From Sclerodactyla briareus (taxonomy: Eukaryota; Echinodermata; Holothuroidea; Dendrochirotida; Sclerodactylidae), in contig JAODTK010005634.1 in the NCBI GenBank assembly GCA_026419785.1, positions 620,001 through 684,000 of the forward strand: a stretch of DNA of 64,000 bases, given 5' to 3'. Shown here one piece after another: positions 50,001 through 62,000 of the stretch. The number at the start of each line of letters is the position of its first letter. The first letter of the stretch is position 1. A program made the position numbers and the translations under genes. Below the pieces are notes generated by a model. It worked only from the letters and a program-made list of their open reading frames with translations. It was not told where the DNA came from and did not search any database.

Positions 50001-53000
50001 GAGTGAAGACAGTCCAGTACAAATTCTGTGAATTGTCATTTTATTGTGATCCTTATATGTTTGAGTATTGGACTGCACCAAATATTTCCCCTCAGTTATA
50101 AAACAGTTACAAATCTTGAATTTGTCATGTTAGTATATTCCTGATATGTTTGAGTAATGGATAGCACCCCAGAGATCATTTATGACCCGAACATCAGTAC
50201 TGTTGCACGAATTTGAAGGTAGGAGACCGCATTTGCGTGATTTCACCATGATGGGGCCGCTAGGGCCCAAGTGGGGACATGGACCAAAAAATTCCTGAAA
50301 CCACCGAAAGGTTTATTAGGGCCATCATTAGGACCGGACATCAGGCTCTGTGCCCCAAAAATTTGTCGGAGGGGAGATGGAGGAGAAGAAAGATGGAGAA
50401 ACTAGGAGGAGAAGAAAAAATTTTTGCTTGATTTGCAATGATGGCCATGGGGCCCACCATTGGGCCTTGAGCCAAAAAATCCGAACCCCCCCGATGGCCC
50501 ACTTTAAACCCAAGCAAGGAACCATTACATGTAAATTTAAAGGAAAATCAATTGAAGCTTGTAGAGAGCTCCATTTCAAGCACCCCATTGTGTGTTTAAA
50601 TTTCATAAAAGGTGCCACAGGGCTTCATTATGTGGGAAACTTTGGACCAAAAGTTCTCTTGAACCACCCCGAAAGGCAGGCCTATTAGACCATCCGATGA
50701 CTGAACATCGGGCACTGTGCATCACAAATTTAGTGGAGAAGCATTTTGCGTGATTTAATGGATGGCGCCCCTAGGGCCCAAGTGGGAACTTGGACCAAAA
50801 ATTTTCTGAAAACCCTGACGGTACGGCATTAGACCATCATTATTGACTGAAAATCAGCACTGCGCACCAAACTTTGTAGGAGAAGAAGCATTTTGCGTGA
50901 GATTTCAAGTGATGGGCCCTAGGGCCACACAACCAATGGGCTTTGGCGCCAAAACCCAAAATTCCGTGCCACACCGAAGGTATGGCTATTAGACCAACAT
51001 TATTGACCGCTGAAATCGCACTGTTGCATCAAAAATTTTGTGATAGAAGCATTTTGAGTGCTTTCATATGATGGCCCTATGGCCCAAGTGGAACCTTGGA
51101 CCCCAAAATTCCTGAAAACCCCGAAGGTACGGCATTTGACAATCATTATGACTGAACATCAGCACTGTGTGCATCTAAATTTGTAGGAGGACAGCATTTT
51201 GCGTGATTTCACATGATGGGCCCTAGCCCAACAATGGTGCCTCGGCCCAAAAATTCTGAACACCCCGAAAGGTGGTACAGCTATTAGACCATCATTATGG
51301 ATGAACATCAGCACTGGCATCAAAAATTGTTAGGAGGAGAGAGACGCATTTTGCGTGGGATTTCACATGATGGTGCCCTGGCAAAGTGGGACCATGGGAT
51401 CCAAAAAATTCCTGAACACCCCAGATTGGCCCTTCACTGGCCATATTACCAAAAAAAAGTTCACCCATGATCCACAAACACTGTAGGAGGAGTAGCAATT
51501 TGGCATCCATTGTTGACATATAGATAAATAACATGCAGGATCACAATCTAGCTCACCAAGCACATGCTGGGGTGAAGCTAAAATGTTGTTGTAGCTCCTA
51601 TTTGAAGCCGCCATCACTGCATTTATTGACCAAATTCATAATTTGCTAAGGCAGAGAAAAGCACATCTGGGTATACTTCCGCTCATTTAGTGTTTTAGAT
51701 TTTGACCACCAAAAGTGTTGTGGCCACTCATAAAATCTGGGGTTGACTCCCATCCACCCCCCCCTCCCCCAATACAAACATATTTCCCCCAGTGAAGATG
51801 AGGGTGCAAACACTTCTTGAATTGTCATTATTATAAATCTGATATGTTTGAATATGGGAATAGGCAACAGTGACCAGCCTTATGTACCTCCTGATCAGTA
51901 GTTGGGGTGTTGTTACAGGGGGGGGGGGGTGGCAATTTGGTCTTGCATTTGACACCCCCCCCCACCCCACCCCCCCCCCCCCGGTTTCGGAGGCAGCTTA
52001 TGAAAATTGGAAAAATGTTTATTAGCCCTATTTGAAGCCTGCATCACTGGAATATATTGACAAAATTCCTAATTGAAGGCAGAAACAGAAAGCAGAAGAA
52101 GAAGAAACGCCTCTTTTGGTGTAACTTCCTCTTATATAGTGTCATATTTTACATTTACTCCCAAGTGGGAATTTTTCAGGGAAGGTACAAAATTGGGATT
52201 AGTTAAACGGGGAGATCCAATGGGAGGGTGAGGGGGAGCGTGAGAGAGAGGGGAGGGACAAACTGTCAATTTTTCCTTAGGACTATAGTATATTTACTCG
52301 AGGGGGGACGGGAATGCAAAGTTGTTGCTTTACATTAATGAAAACGGTGATAATATTCAAATTTCACATTCAACTAGTTTCCACAAGATAGGAGTAGAAG
52401 GAACGGCACACCAGGAAATGGCTGCTAAATTCAATCAGAACACTGTGTGGCCCAGGCCATAATCATCTTCCACCATTGCCTGCATGGTTGTGTTACTAGT
52501 AATAGTCCTTCGTTTGGATGGTAAACATTTGTGGGTTCCCAATCCCAAAGGATGTTTTTTTTTATATCTCAATGGTGTGTGTGAGAGGTAACAAACTTTT
52601 TACTGCCTGTAAGACATTCAGTATTAGGAAATGGTAACCTGCATGGCAATGCTCAGAGATGGAGTGGAGTGGGGGATCCAGTTACTCTAGTGTGCACATA
52701 GTCTACTGATACCTGATGGTTACATTTAGGGTTAACACTTCCAGGATGTTAATTACTTGACAGGCAGGACCATTGGGTATTATTAACGGTGATTCATAGA
52801 CAAGCCCAATGAGGGGCCGCGGATTCGGATTAACGGATTAACTGTGTGTGTGTATATAGAAGCGTGAGGGGTAGTGAGTTTGCGGAAGAAGAAGGAGAAG
52901 AAGAAAGAGAAGAATAAAAAGCAAGGGTTCAGGAAAGCAGGAGCGAAAAAATTCCAAGGAAGCTTCTGAAAGTGGCGGAAGGGAAGGGCACAATATTGTG

Positions 53001-56000
53001 GCATATTTTGCGAGTTGAGAAAAATGTGAGGGCATTACCCTGTTACCCCCCAGGCAGAAATAGAAAGGGGGTGGTGATAGGGTTTGAGTATATAAAATAT
53101 CTCTCTCTGCCCCAGTGTCTCTAAATCTGGTGTGACAGTCACATGATGTTGATATTTGGTGAAAAACACCAAGGTGGTGAAAGGGTGGTTCAGGGATGGG
53201 TAATTTAATTTTAAAACAATGGCCCAGGAAGTCCCAGTCATACGGATCAACATTAAACTGACCCACAAATTAGAATATGAAAATGTCTCAACATGGGCTA
53301 ATATAGGAGATATTAACACTTAGAAAATGCGAAAATTTGTCTGTTCTGCAATTTGATATTATATGCACAGATATATTCGTTAGGGGAGGTTGTGCAGGGG
53401 GGTGGGCCTCTTCTATAAAATAGAAAATTCCAACCCCCACCAATGTGAGGAGGGATATGTGATTTGAAGTGAAAACCTTGTGAAAAAGATTTCGTTTTGA
53501 CCCTAAAAATGGCAATAAGAGCATTTGATGTGGCTGGTATTAAAATGGATATTGATACAAGTATTTTTTCTTAAAACAGTTATGCATTTGTTGTGAATTG
53601 CATGATCTCCACCCCTTGTACCCCAGACAAGAGGAGTCATTGCACTTAGGGGGGTGGGTCACCCAAATTGATGCACCCTCAGTCACTTTTGTGCCTGAAA
53701 ACTAATGAAAATTGATACACCAACAGTCACTTTGAAAGACCACAGGCTACTCTGCTGTACCACATTGAAACGATGAATGGCCCAAGGGACTAACCTCTCA
53801 GTCACATATTAGTGATTGACGAAACATTATGGTACAATGACCAAAGTGGGAGACACATGCTATGGGACAATGAATGTACCTACAATGAACCACCTTGTCC
53901 AGGGGTAGTGGGAGGGTTGTGCAATGCAATTGACAATAAATAGGCCTGTACGCACTTCGCTTTCCCCACACATATACCCCCTAAAAAGGAGATTTTTTTT
54001 TTTTTTAATTTGTTGATGTTTGATTGATTGTGTCGTCTGATTAAAAAAACTGCCCACTCCAGTCAATCTATCTGCTGTGACCACACCAGTCACTATGAGG
54101 GGATAAATTTCGATAAGTGATTCTCATCATTTATCCTTTCCTGCCATGTGCTGCAGATCAGTGTTACAGTATTGGGGCTTCCCACACTAAGGAAACCGTT
54201 GGGACCTCACTGGTTACTGACTCGTGACTTTCCCCTTCACTCTCAAAAAACACGTACTTTCCATTGTTACTTTTCAATATTTTTTACTTCAATTGCCATC
54301 AGATTACTTTTTGACCATGGTCAAAGCAACAAGCATCTCTTGACGGTTGTAAATATTGCGTGATGGGGTCGTTGTTGTGTCAAGGTGTGGTTTGATGCGG
54401 TGGCCCAGCCAATCTTGCAAAGTTTGATATAGCTGATCATCTATGGTGAGGCCACAAACCTTGTAAGGGGAACATGTCGGGGAAAAAAAAGGCCAAGGAA
54501 TCCACTATGCAGGTTGCGTTTCTTTGTTGGAGATTATTTCGTTTTGCTTCAAAATGGGTTGGTAGGGTCAGAGAATGCAATACTACAATACTGTTTCCTA
54601 TTGGAAACAAGTACATAAAGCAGTCACAGAATTTACAGGATTTCTGGGCTTCCCACAGGCACTCTGTCCGATTGGACACTAGGCTAAATGTCCACATTGT
54701 CAAATTAAAATACATGACATATGCGTGACATGAGAAATGTTTGGAAACAGTTGTATTGTAAAAATGTTCTTTTCCGATTGAAAAGTAACTACTATACTCT
54801 TTAAAGGACCGGAGTAGATACCGGCTCGCCAGATCTCCTATTCCTTGCAGGGGGTCAATCTAACAGTGACGGCGCAAACTCATCTGACCTCCCGACGTGG
54901 TACTCCTGACCTGTGAACTTGGCGGGAGGGAATGTTCCTTCTTTATGCCACCTCTTGGAATGAGGGTCAGAGTGACATCTGATGGTAGGTAGCATTGGGC
55001 AGCTGGCTGAAGGTTACTCGCCAGTCGCTTAGGAAACAATAAGTGCCAAACGAGAGATGTAGCTGGGTCCTGGAAGCCCTAGAGCCAATCAGGTTGCAAA
55101 CAGGACTGAACAGTGAGCAAGGCCATGTGGGCAGAGTAGTATTGGGTTGAGACTTTGATATACTCCTGATTCCCTGCTGGCTTTATCCGCAACACAGCCA
55201 TTCTACATTTCTGCAGTGCGCCACCATTTCTGTCGTCCGTCTACTCTGTATCAACGTCTTTCTAAATTGTAATATCGCTTCCAATATTGGGAGACGGCCA
55301 ACTAAACCACTGATAGAGGGCCCCCACCATGCTTGAATATTTATGAATTTTTTGATGAATGGTTAGACAATAAACAGCATGTTTGTTCAAATAGCAACTC
55401 GAGGAATCTAACCAGTTTGACAATTAAAAAAACATGGCTGAAAATACTATCTTTAAAAGGAAATCTTTACAATTTGACCAAGACGTTGAACAGAATCGAC
55501 TAATGGTGAAGAAAGAACGGTGAAGAAATGTAAATGCCCGATCGAAAAAGGCAACAGGGAAATCGGGTATATATGACCCTCTTAACGCAAAACTATGTGG
55601 GCAGCAACTACGGGAGGCATGGTACCCCAATATGAATAATCGCTCGCTGACGCTCCATTCTTTCATTGTTTCTCCGCGTTCTGGGAAAAGGGGCCATATG
55701 CCACCCAAGAATAATTGACCCAAATCGCTACTCACACAGATATGCTTCTTTTTCTTAGTGGAACATGACAATGGGTTCATGAAACATAGACCGCCTCTTT
55801 CGCGATCAGTGGGTTGTTTCATTTTGTTTCTGTTGCATTGCATTTTGATGTTTCACCAACCTGGTCTTGGAAGTCAAAAAAGAGACAAAATTGCCCAATT
55901 AGAAGGAGCCCCCCCCTAAGTGGCTCCGAAAAATTTTTCAACTTCTTAGGCCTCTGACTGTTTGACCCCCCATGTCCACCAGAGGAGTACGAGTTTGTGT

Positions 56001-59000
56001 AATTTGACTAAAATATGCAGATTGGACACATTATCTTGACTTCCAGTACTCATTCTCTAAATCTTAATTCTCAGGACCAACAGTGGACTGCCACACCAAT
56101 GGGCTTCCTGTGAATCCAACGAACTTAAGAAGTGCAATATTGAATCAAAGCAAATAAGACACGAGGAAATGAACCCAGTGGGGACTTGGAATATAGTTTG
56201 AAACAGTTAGGAGTCTGAAGGCGGTTTATACCACACAGTTTAATTAGGGAAATTGAATCATCATCAACTCTAAAATTTTGCAAAAAATCATTTTTTTTCA
56301 TGCCAACTTTTTAAAAACAGTGATCACCCCTAAGTGACCCGCAAATCGACGTGAGAAATTTGGGACGTCATACGCAACAGTTGAATGAATCCATCAAACT
56401 TTGAATTCACAAAAATTATGCAATCAGACAAATTGAATTGACCTGCAGTGACCCTGATTGTATGATAAATAAGATGAAATCAAATAATGAACATATTGCG
56501 TGGACATTGAGAAAATGTTTGTAAACATTGTATTGTAAAAATGTGCTTTTCCGATTGAAAAATTAATACTACCTCTTTAAAGGTACGGAGTAGCTACCGG
56601 CTGCCAGTATCTCCTCTTCCTTGCAGGTTCATTAACAGTGACGGCACCTACTCTGACCTCCACCGTTGGTCTCTTCCTGACCTTTGAACTGGCGGGAGGA
56701 ATGTTTCCTCTTCTGCGGACACCTTTCTTGGATGCGGTCAGGAGTGAACATCCGATTGGTGGTAGCCTTTGGCAGCTGGGCTGAAGGTTCACTCGCCGCG
56801 TGCAACAATAAGTGCAAACGAGAGATGTATCGTCGGTCCTGGAGCCCCTTAAGAGGCCAATCAGGTGGTCAAACGGAGTGAACAAGTGAGCAAGCATATG
56901 GGCCAGTAGGATTGTGTTGAGACGTTTGATAATTCCTGAGTCCATGCTGGCTTTTATCCGGACACACAGCCAGCATTAAATTTCTGCAATGTGCCGCCAC
57001 CATGTGCTGTAGTCCGTCTACTATGTATCAACGTCTTGTCTAAATTGTATACTGCTTCCACTATGGGGAGCGGACACGACACAATGAAGAGGGCCCTGCT
57101 TGATATTTTATTTTTGTGATGACTGGTTAGACCATAACCATGTACATAAGCAACATTCAAGGATATAACAGTTTGGAAATTTAAACCATGGCTGAAAATA
57201 ATATCTTAAAGGAATCTTTACCAATTTGAACAAGACGTGATTACAGAAGACAATGGTGAAGAAAGTGCAGAATGTACTGCCGATAAAATGGACAACAGAG
57301 CGAAATCGGGAATATATCGACCTCTTAACGCAAAACGATGTGGGCAGCAACTCCGGGGAGGCATGGTGGACCCATATTGAATAATCGCTCGCTGCGGACT
57401 AATCTTTCATTGTTTCTCTGAGTTTCTGGGAAAAGGGGCCAGCTGCCACCCAAGAATTAATTTGACAAATCGAATACCACACAGGATATGCTCTTTTTCG
57501 TAGTGGGAACCCTGACACGGGGGTTCATGAACCACTAGCACCGCATCTTTCGCTATCAGTGGGTTTTTTTCTGTTGCATTTGCATTGGATGTTTTCAACA
57601 ACCTGGTTCTGGACAGTCATAAAAAGGAGCAAATTGCCAATTAGAAGGAGCCCCTAAGTGTGCTACCTAAAAATTTAAACTTTATTAGGCCTACTGTTGA
57701 CAATGTCCCACCAGGGGTACTGAGTTTTGGTAATTGTGACTAAAAACTATGCAGATTGGAACATTACTTGACTTCCAGTAACTCATTCTAAATTTACCAA
57801 ATTCAGGACCAACAGTGGGACTGCACACAATTGGCTTCATTGTCCAACGAACTTAAGAAGTTGCATGAATCAAGCAAATAAGACACGATGAATGAACCCA
57901 GTGATTGAATCTTGTGAAACTTAGGATCTGAAGGTATTTATACCCACCAAGTTTCATAGAAATGAATATCAACTCTAAAATTTTGCAAAAATCATGCAAA
58001 TTAAAAACAGTGTAATCACTCAGTGACCTCAAATCTACGGTGAGAAATTTGGGAGTGATTACTCAAACAAGTTGACTGAAAATCACAAACTTTGAAATTC
58101 ACAAAAGTATGCAAATCAGACACATTGAAGGACCGCAGGACCCTGATTGTATTGATAAATAAGATTGAAATTCAAAGGCAAACCATAACCACCAGGTTGA
58201 AAGATTTTCATAAATTAAGCCATTTAAACAAATGAAGGACCTCCAAGGACCCCAACTCTTGTTGAAATAGAAATTAGAGATGGGGGTAGACCAATATCAC
58301 AGTTTCACAAAAAGCAACAAACTTTACAATCTTGTACAGATAATGCAAATTAATTACTTAATTGGCATAATGTCACTGGAACTCTAATCAGTTCAGCAAC
58401 CCTATATCCTGTACCTATGTGCCAGATCAAGTCACCATTGCACATGGTTCAGCTTATAATCTTGCTACAAGCGTGCACTTAATAAATGGATAAAATAGGC
58501 TAACTACCCTAATTCTAATCATAAAATAAAATCTCATCATATTGTAATCACCTAATGCGATACTACACACAAACTTCCATCAAAATCGGGCTACCCGTTT
58601 CGGCAAAATTTGCTAGCGAGAGAAGTGTGTCACACCCAGACTCACACGCACATACACAGACATATATCTGTTAGTGTAATTCATATTCTAAGTAGGCCAG
58701 ATTTGGATCAAACACCGCCCACCCAAGACCATTGCTTAATATCACATATCATACAAAAAGAATATATTTTTGTGTTTCATTGATAGGGTGTTTGTATCCA
58801 GGATGTGCAATTATGCAGAAGTTGTGGGTGAGGTTGTAAAACAGAGTAACTAGGGGCAACTGCTAGTTAGATGAGCTAAGAAGGGCGGTTGGGAGCGCAG
58901 TGAATACAATATAGCTTTACCTACAGATTTTATTATTCCTTTATGCCACAGTTTTTTACCCATCTGTTTTATCAGTGGCGCACCCACGAGGGGGGGCACC

Positions 59001-62000
59001 CCCCATGACCAAATGATCAATAATAAAACACAAAAACTTATTTTTTTGCAGTTCAGTACAAGTTTGAAGCTGTTATTCAGCAAATATTGCAGCAGCATGT
59101 GTCCTAGGGGCCCCGAAATTGTACTTATTGCCAAGGGGGAGGGTAGAGGCCGTCAACGAGGGCGCGTATCCCTTGGGTTATGACCGCAAAACCCCCCCCA
59201 AGACAATTCCCTCGGTACGCGCCTTTTTCAAGCGGTGGCGCCTGAAGCCTTCCCTCTCAGCTATTGATGCTTTGATTGTTCCCCATTGTCCCTATGTCAA
59301 TCTGCATGCAAAATTTATTGTTTTTTCATTACAATCAACTACTTTTCTTAAACAGCCCCTTGCCATCCAGACCTTGCTTCAACATCTTGGATTTGGGTTA
59401 TATTTCAATTACTTTAAGCATCATTTTTCACCCTTCTGTGCTATATAAAGCCTTCTTCTCTCCAGTTGCAGGACTTTGATTGTTTTCCTACCTGGATGCT
59501 TACGCAGAGCACCATGCCAAAAAGGTCTGAAATCCTGGTCTTTTGTCTACATGCTCGAGGCTGCAGCTTGCTTGTGTGAGTGGGATGGAAAAGGTATAAT
59601 AGGAGCCCTCATGAAAGTTGGGCGTCATGCCACCCTCCACCCACTAACCCCCCTTCCCAGCCCCGCTATTGGAAACTCTACCCAAGGACAATCTGGTTGA
59701 ATAGAAGGTGGGTATAGTAATCATTATGGTAATCGTGTTTCTCGTGTTTGAGAAACATTATTGTTGAATCTACAGTTTTCATGTATTTTCCTTCAACTCC
59801 AGAAATTCAACAAGGAGATGTCTAACATGTCTGCTCTCACCGGTGATTGGTAACTTCGTGGAGGCGGGTTTGTCTCAGTTTCCTCTTCTCAGGGGGATGG
59901 ATGACTCGTCAGGAGTGGGGAGACAACCATTTCAGATATCGTGAAGGGCCTTGAGATCTGGAATTTGCGCCCCCTAGCCCCGGCGAGAGCGGCCCTCATA
60001 GAGGCTGTGGCAGGCTTGCCCTGACCGTGAATGACCTTGACAGTGACCTCCTCCTCCACGAGGGTCGAGGACACATCATTCACCTTTTCTTCTCTCGTCT
60101 GGTCCCTACTTGATTTCTCAGCGGGGCTCCTTCTGTTTGGACCACTACCACCTCCTCCACCTGAGCTTGGACCTCGGGACTCGACGATGATGGTTAGTCC
60201 CCATCAGATTGGGGAACAGACGCTGGGCATGGAATCAGTTGTGCAGTCCTTCTCTGTGGTGCTGTCGTTAGGCTTGGAGACCAAGTCTGCCAGGGTTATC
60301 TCGTCCGATGAGTTTCAGATTCGTATCCGCTACAGTCTTTTGTGGGGGACATACTCTCTGGTTTGTTAGTGGGTACCTTGTTGTAACCATATTCTGGGTT
60401 GTCTCAGTTTTTTCTATTTCATTTGCGGCCTCTGCTGCCTGTGAGTTTCCTTTATCTTTGAGCTCATTCTGGACTTCCTTCAGAACTTTATCAGTCTTCT
60501 GATCTTGGTGGGTTCCGTTTTGAGTGGGGAGGGGGTGTTTCCTCTTCCGCCCCCTCTTTTTTGGAAGAGTCACGACAGGAGCCCCATCAACTTGAAGGCC
60601 ACACCACTGACATTCTTGACAGCTGCATCAGGTCGTCTGGAGTATCCTCCAGATCAGTAGGAATGTTATCAAATTTGGAAAGGGACGCCCCTTCAGCTCT
60701 GGGATTACCAATGTTCTACCTCTTCCAACACTTTTTACTCTTCCCTTCCCAGTGCCAAAACCCCTCCCCCTCCTCGTCCCCTGCCTCTTCCCCGTTTACC
60801 CTGTGTCCTCCACGGCCCCTCTTGGGAACCAACAACGGAGCTGCCGGCCACTGCATTGTGGTATCCTCTCCCTCATCGACAAACAATGTCAGGCACTTGT
60901 CCAGCAAACTGTGTTTGGAGCTACTCTAGCTTCTAGGAAAGACTGCCTATCCATGAGGGAATGACCCCACCCCCTCCTCTACCCCTTCCTCTACCTCTGG
61001 GCCTGCCCACTGGGCCACCTCTCCTCTGGATGGTACCCCGGCCCCTACCCTGCCTCGGCAAGTCTTGATTTTGGCAGTTTCTTGCAGCGACCACACCAAA
61101 GCCAGCTTTGACACGGTTTTTTGGACCAAGTGGCCTTCCAACTTCCTCTTGGGGCTGGCCAGCACAGGAAAGGGAGCAGAGGATTTGTCTTTTGGTAGAC
61201 ATTCCTGAATACTATGGCTCATAACGGGTGACATGAGGATGAACTTTCAGCAACGACACCCCGCAGAGGAGTCTGATCGTCGACTATTTCCCACCGCTGT
61301 TCTGTATTTTTGGCTTGTCTTGCCCCTGTTCTTCTTGGGTGTTGAATTCGCTTGGGGTGGCATCACAGATTGTGAGGATAATGTTGGATGAAACAGATGT
61401 AGGAACATCGTTCAGATCAAACTCCTCCATGATGAAACAGATTGGACACGCCGTTGGCTCTCAGAATTGGAATAAAAGTTCTTTTGTCGGTGATGTGCTG
61501 GCAGATATGCTACAATTCTGCCTATCGAGAGGGGTCTAGTCTCTTGAGAGAGATCACAGGGGGAACCAGCATCGCCAGAGCAAAGAGAGATGGTGCGAAT
61601 TGTCCCTTCCATTTCCTTTGTAAGACGGGGGCTCCCCAGCTTTTGCCTCGGCCTGTGACCAGACTCAATCATCAGGCTCCCTTCAGTCATGGAAGTGTTT
61701 TTACTGTTTGCGAAGTTGTTCTCCATTCTTGTCTCAGATGATGATCCAGTGGTGAGAGACTGTCCTGGTTTCTCATTGCCGTCGCGAGGTACGAAGGCCG
61801 CAGATATGAGGAATATGAGGCACTCTCTTTTGGCAACTACTGCAAGGGTAACAGACCCTTCTCTTGGGGACATAGGTTCCAGTGGCTTGACTCCCAAGCT
61901 CTTTGGTGAGTTTAGCGGATCCGCATTGGAGCCGGGAGATGAGTGCATTCAAGCTCGAAGAGGAAGGTGGGGACTACCCTGCCGCTTTGCCAGCCTGTTT

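Larger units (their letters stand above)
54728..58175. repeat. Tandem duplication of about 1.78 kb (two copies)
   Basis: Copy A spans 54728-56502 and copy B 56503-58175. Both start gacat(t)gagaaa(a)tgttt and share in order the basic exon block, 'aacaataagtgcaaacgaga', 'gcaaaac(t/g)atgtgggcagc', 'ctcgctg' and 'cagattggaacatta'-type text. The last shared block is 'gaccctgattgtat(t)gataa'. Small indels are dense in both. Copy B carries the open exon, copy A the broken one. Confidence 0.88.

Noticed and set aside
52838-53266. 142-residue minus frame
   Set aside because: Partly antisense of a purine tract (poly-L/F) and has no similarity to ASH1L.
55424-55843. 139-residue minus frame
   Set aside because: Lies in a duplicated intron segment; the frame is not kept in the second copy at about 57200-57600, so it is not under selection.
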